Positions 7,257 to 7,991 of a DNA stretch of 7,991 nucleotides are shown in pieces. Where the stretch lies: the NCBI GenBank assembly GCA_002413355.1, contig DHWV01000035.1:1-7991 (forward strand), read 5' to 3'. A model generated the notes under the pieces. It was not told where the DNA came from and ran no database searches. It saw nothing but the letters and a program-made list of their open reading frames with translations. Position numbers and translations under genes: made by a program. This DNA is from Desulfobulbaceae bacterium UBA5173. Its GTDB lineage: Bacteria > Desulfobacterota > Desulfobulbia > Desulfobulbales > Desulfobulbaceae. The stretch's first letter is position 1. Each line of letters begins with the position of its first letter.

Positions 7257-7763
7257 GTGGAACCAAAAGAGATGCTTTTACATGATGCCTTAGATGCTTA
7301 CCAGAAAGAATATCGAGAACTAATGGATATATGGAAAAGTTTGGAATCGAAGGCTCAAGGAGTCATTACGGTGTCTGGATTTTTTTTAGCAGGAATGTTC
7401 GCTTGTATTCGCACTCCCTTAGTTTACTATTATGAGCAATGCTTACTTACGGCCTCTATAGTTTTACTTGTTTTTAGCATTCTTTCAGCATTATTTGTAC
7501 AGAGGCTTCGTTCTGTTCAGAAAGCTCCTTATGGTGAGCTGACAGGTACCTTAGTTAGAGATTTGATAAAATCTGATGATTTCTCTTCCGGTCGTATTTT
7601 TGCTTATCTCACTGATCAGGGTAACTTCTGGGATTGTACTAACTTAACAGTTAGGCAAGCTAACGAGAAAAAGATAACCAGTCTATTATGCGCACAATGT
7701 TTTCTTGTTTTGTCAATATTGTGTTTTATAGTTTATACTATTATTAAAATATGGAGTATATAG
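7257..7763 (+). CDS. Uncharacterised three-helix membrane protein, AT-rich, probably acquired
   Basis: Not recognised as a named family. The 168 residues start with GTG (GGAG ten bases upstream); ATG 7272 is an alternative start that removes five residues. A charged amphipathic N-terminus (about 5-34, ending IWKSLESKAQG) leads into a first hydrophobic helix (35-52), a second at 62-83, a soluble middle section of about 55 residues, and a third helix at 141-164. Charge distribution is consistent with the middle section being cytoplasmic. The order 'charged helix, KAxG, helix pair, cytoplasmic segment, C-terminal helix' resembles the layout of small membrane effectors such as Pycsar PycTM or SLATT proteins. 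That is a topological likeness only: no cyclase or sensor gene is visible. Composition is clearly more AT-rich than thrC, which suggests horizontal transfer. It is followed almost immediately by a small Cys-rich gene. Confidence 0.7.
   Translation: MEPKEMLLHDALDAYQKEYRELMDIWKSLESKAQGVITVSGFFLAGMFACIRTPLVYYYEQCLLTASIVLLVFSILSALFVQRLRSVQKAPYGELTGTLVRDLIKSDDFSSGRIFAYLTDQGNFWDCTNLTVRQANEKKITSLLCAQCFLVLSILCFIVYTIIKIWSI
7753..7756 (+). promoter_or_regulatory. Ribosome binding site of the small Cys-rich gene, inside the preceding gene
   Basis: GGAG lies in the final codons of the membrane-protein gene, nine bases before ATG 7766. It supports ATG 7766 over the in-frame ATG 7751, which overlaps this site, and implies translational coupling of the two genes. 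Confidence 0.6.
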
Positions 7764-7765
7764 CC

Positions 7766-7975
7766 ATGATTGACAAAGTCAAAAAATGTCTAACATGTTT
7801 TAGACCTGCTGAAATTGACAGTAATTACTGCAAATTTCATCTTCCGAATCATGGTAAACAGATACGTGCTCTTGATGCTAGTTTCAGGTGCTGCCACATC
7901 AATCGCAACCATGCGAAAAAAGAGAAGAAGCAGATAATGAAGATGAGAATAATGAAACAGATGAATAAGAAATAG
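7766..7975 (+). CDS. Small Cys/His-rich basic protein, putative zinc-binding, function unknown
   Basis: Sixty-nine residues from ATG 7766, two bases after the stop of the membrane-protein gene. An upstream in-frame ATG at 7751 would add five residues and overlap that gene. The N-terminal part contains C8-x2-C11-x10-C22-x2-H25 (CLTCF...YCKFH), a plausible single zinc-binding ribbon, and C42-C43-H44 follows. The last 20 or so residues are lysine- and methionine-rich low complexity. The tail arises from an AAGAAG/ATGAA-rich tract and may not be the ancestral C-terminus: another reading frame over the same bases gives an acidic tail. Family not recognised. Pairing with the gene before it, by shared composition and coupled start, is the only clue to its role. 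It may be a true small protein or the shortened remnant of a longer one. Confidence 0.5.
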   Translation: MIDKVKKCLTCFRPAEIDSNYCKFHLPNHGKQIRALDASFRCCHINRNHAKKEKKQIMKMRIMKQMNKK

Positions 7976-7991
7976 GAGTTACGCAGTTGGT

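Noticed and set aside
7974..7991. AGGAG followed by a TTG at the right edge as the start of another gene, or an insertion-sequence end
   Set aside because: Only a few bases are available, TTG is a rare start, and no reading frame or inverted repeat can be evaluated at the window edge.

Overview
The window looks like part of a bacterial chromosome from an anaerobic or sulfur-metabolising lineage. The main clue is a complete three-gene Mo-bisMGD respiratory oxidoreductase operon of the polysulfide reductase type. Long conserved genes are GC-rich, and mobile or AT-rich material sits at both edges. A Desulfobulbales-like (Desulfobacterota) host would fit, but this is an impression from gene content and protein style; nothing here proves the taxonomy.

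Layout. Positions 1 to about 150 hold the 5' end of an IS630-family insertion sequence reading leftward off the window. Positions 215-263 hold a perfect 21-bp inverted repeat, the likely terminator for the operon to its right. Positions 288-4043 (minus strand) carry psrA-psrB-psrC: a Tat-exported catalytic subunit, a four-cluster ferredoxin subunit and an eight-helix NrfD-type membrane quinone subunit, tightly packed and probably translationally coupled. Positions 4251-5531 (minus) encode an M18 metallo-aminopeptidase. After a divergent intergenic region, 5717-7108 (plus) encodes threonine synthase. A GC-rich hairpin and a short palindrome follow at 7194-7222. The composition then turns AT-rich, and two small plus-strand genes follow: a three-helix membrane protein of unknown function (7257-7763) and a 69-residue Cys/His-rich basic protein (7766-7975) whose ribosome binding site lies in the end of the first gene.

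How they work together. PsrABC should form one periplasm-facing complex passing electrons between the quinone pool (PsrC), the iron-sulfur chain (PsrB) and the molybdenum site (PsrA), most likely acting on polysulfide or a related sulfur compound. The aminopeptidase and threonine synthase are housekeeping genes with no evident link to that complex. The two AT-rich genes look like an acquired cassette. They are the only part of the window whose role is truly open, and no complete new system can be demonstrated from this sequence alone.
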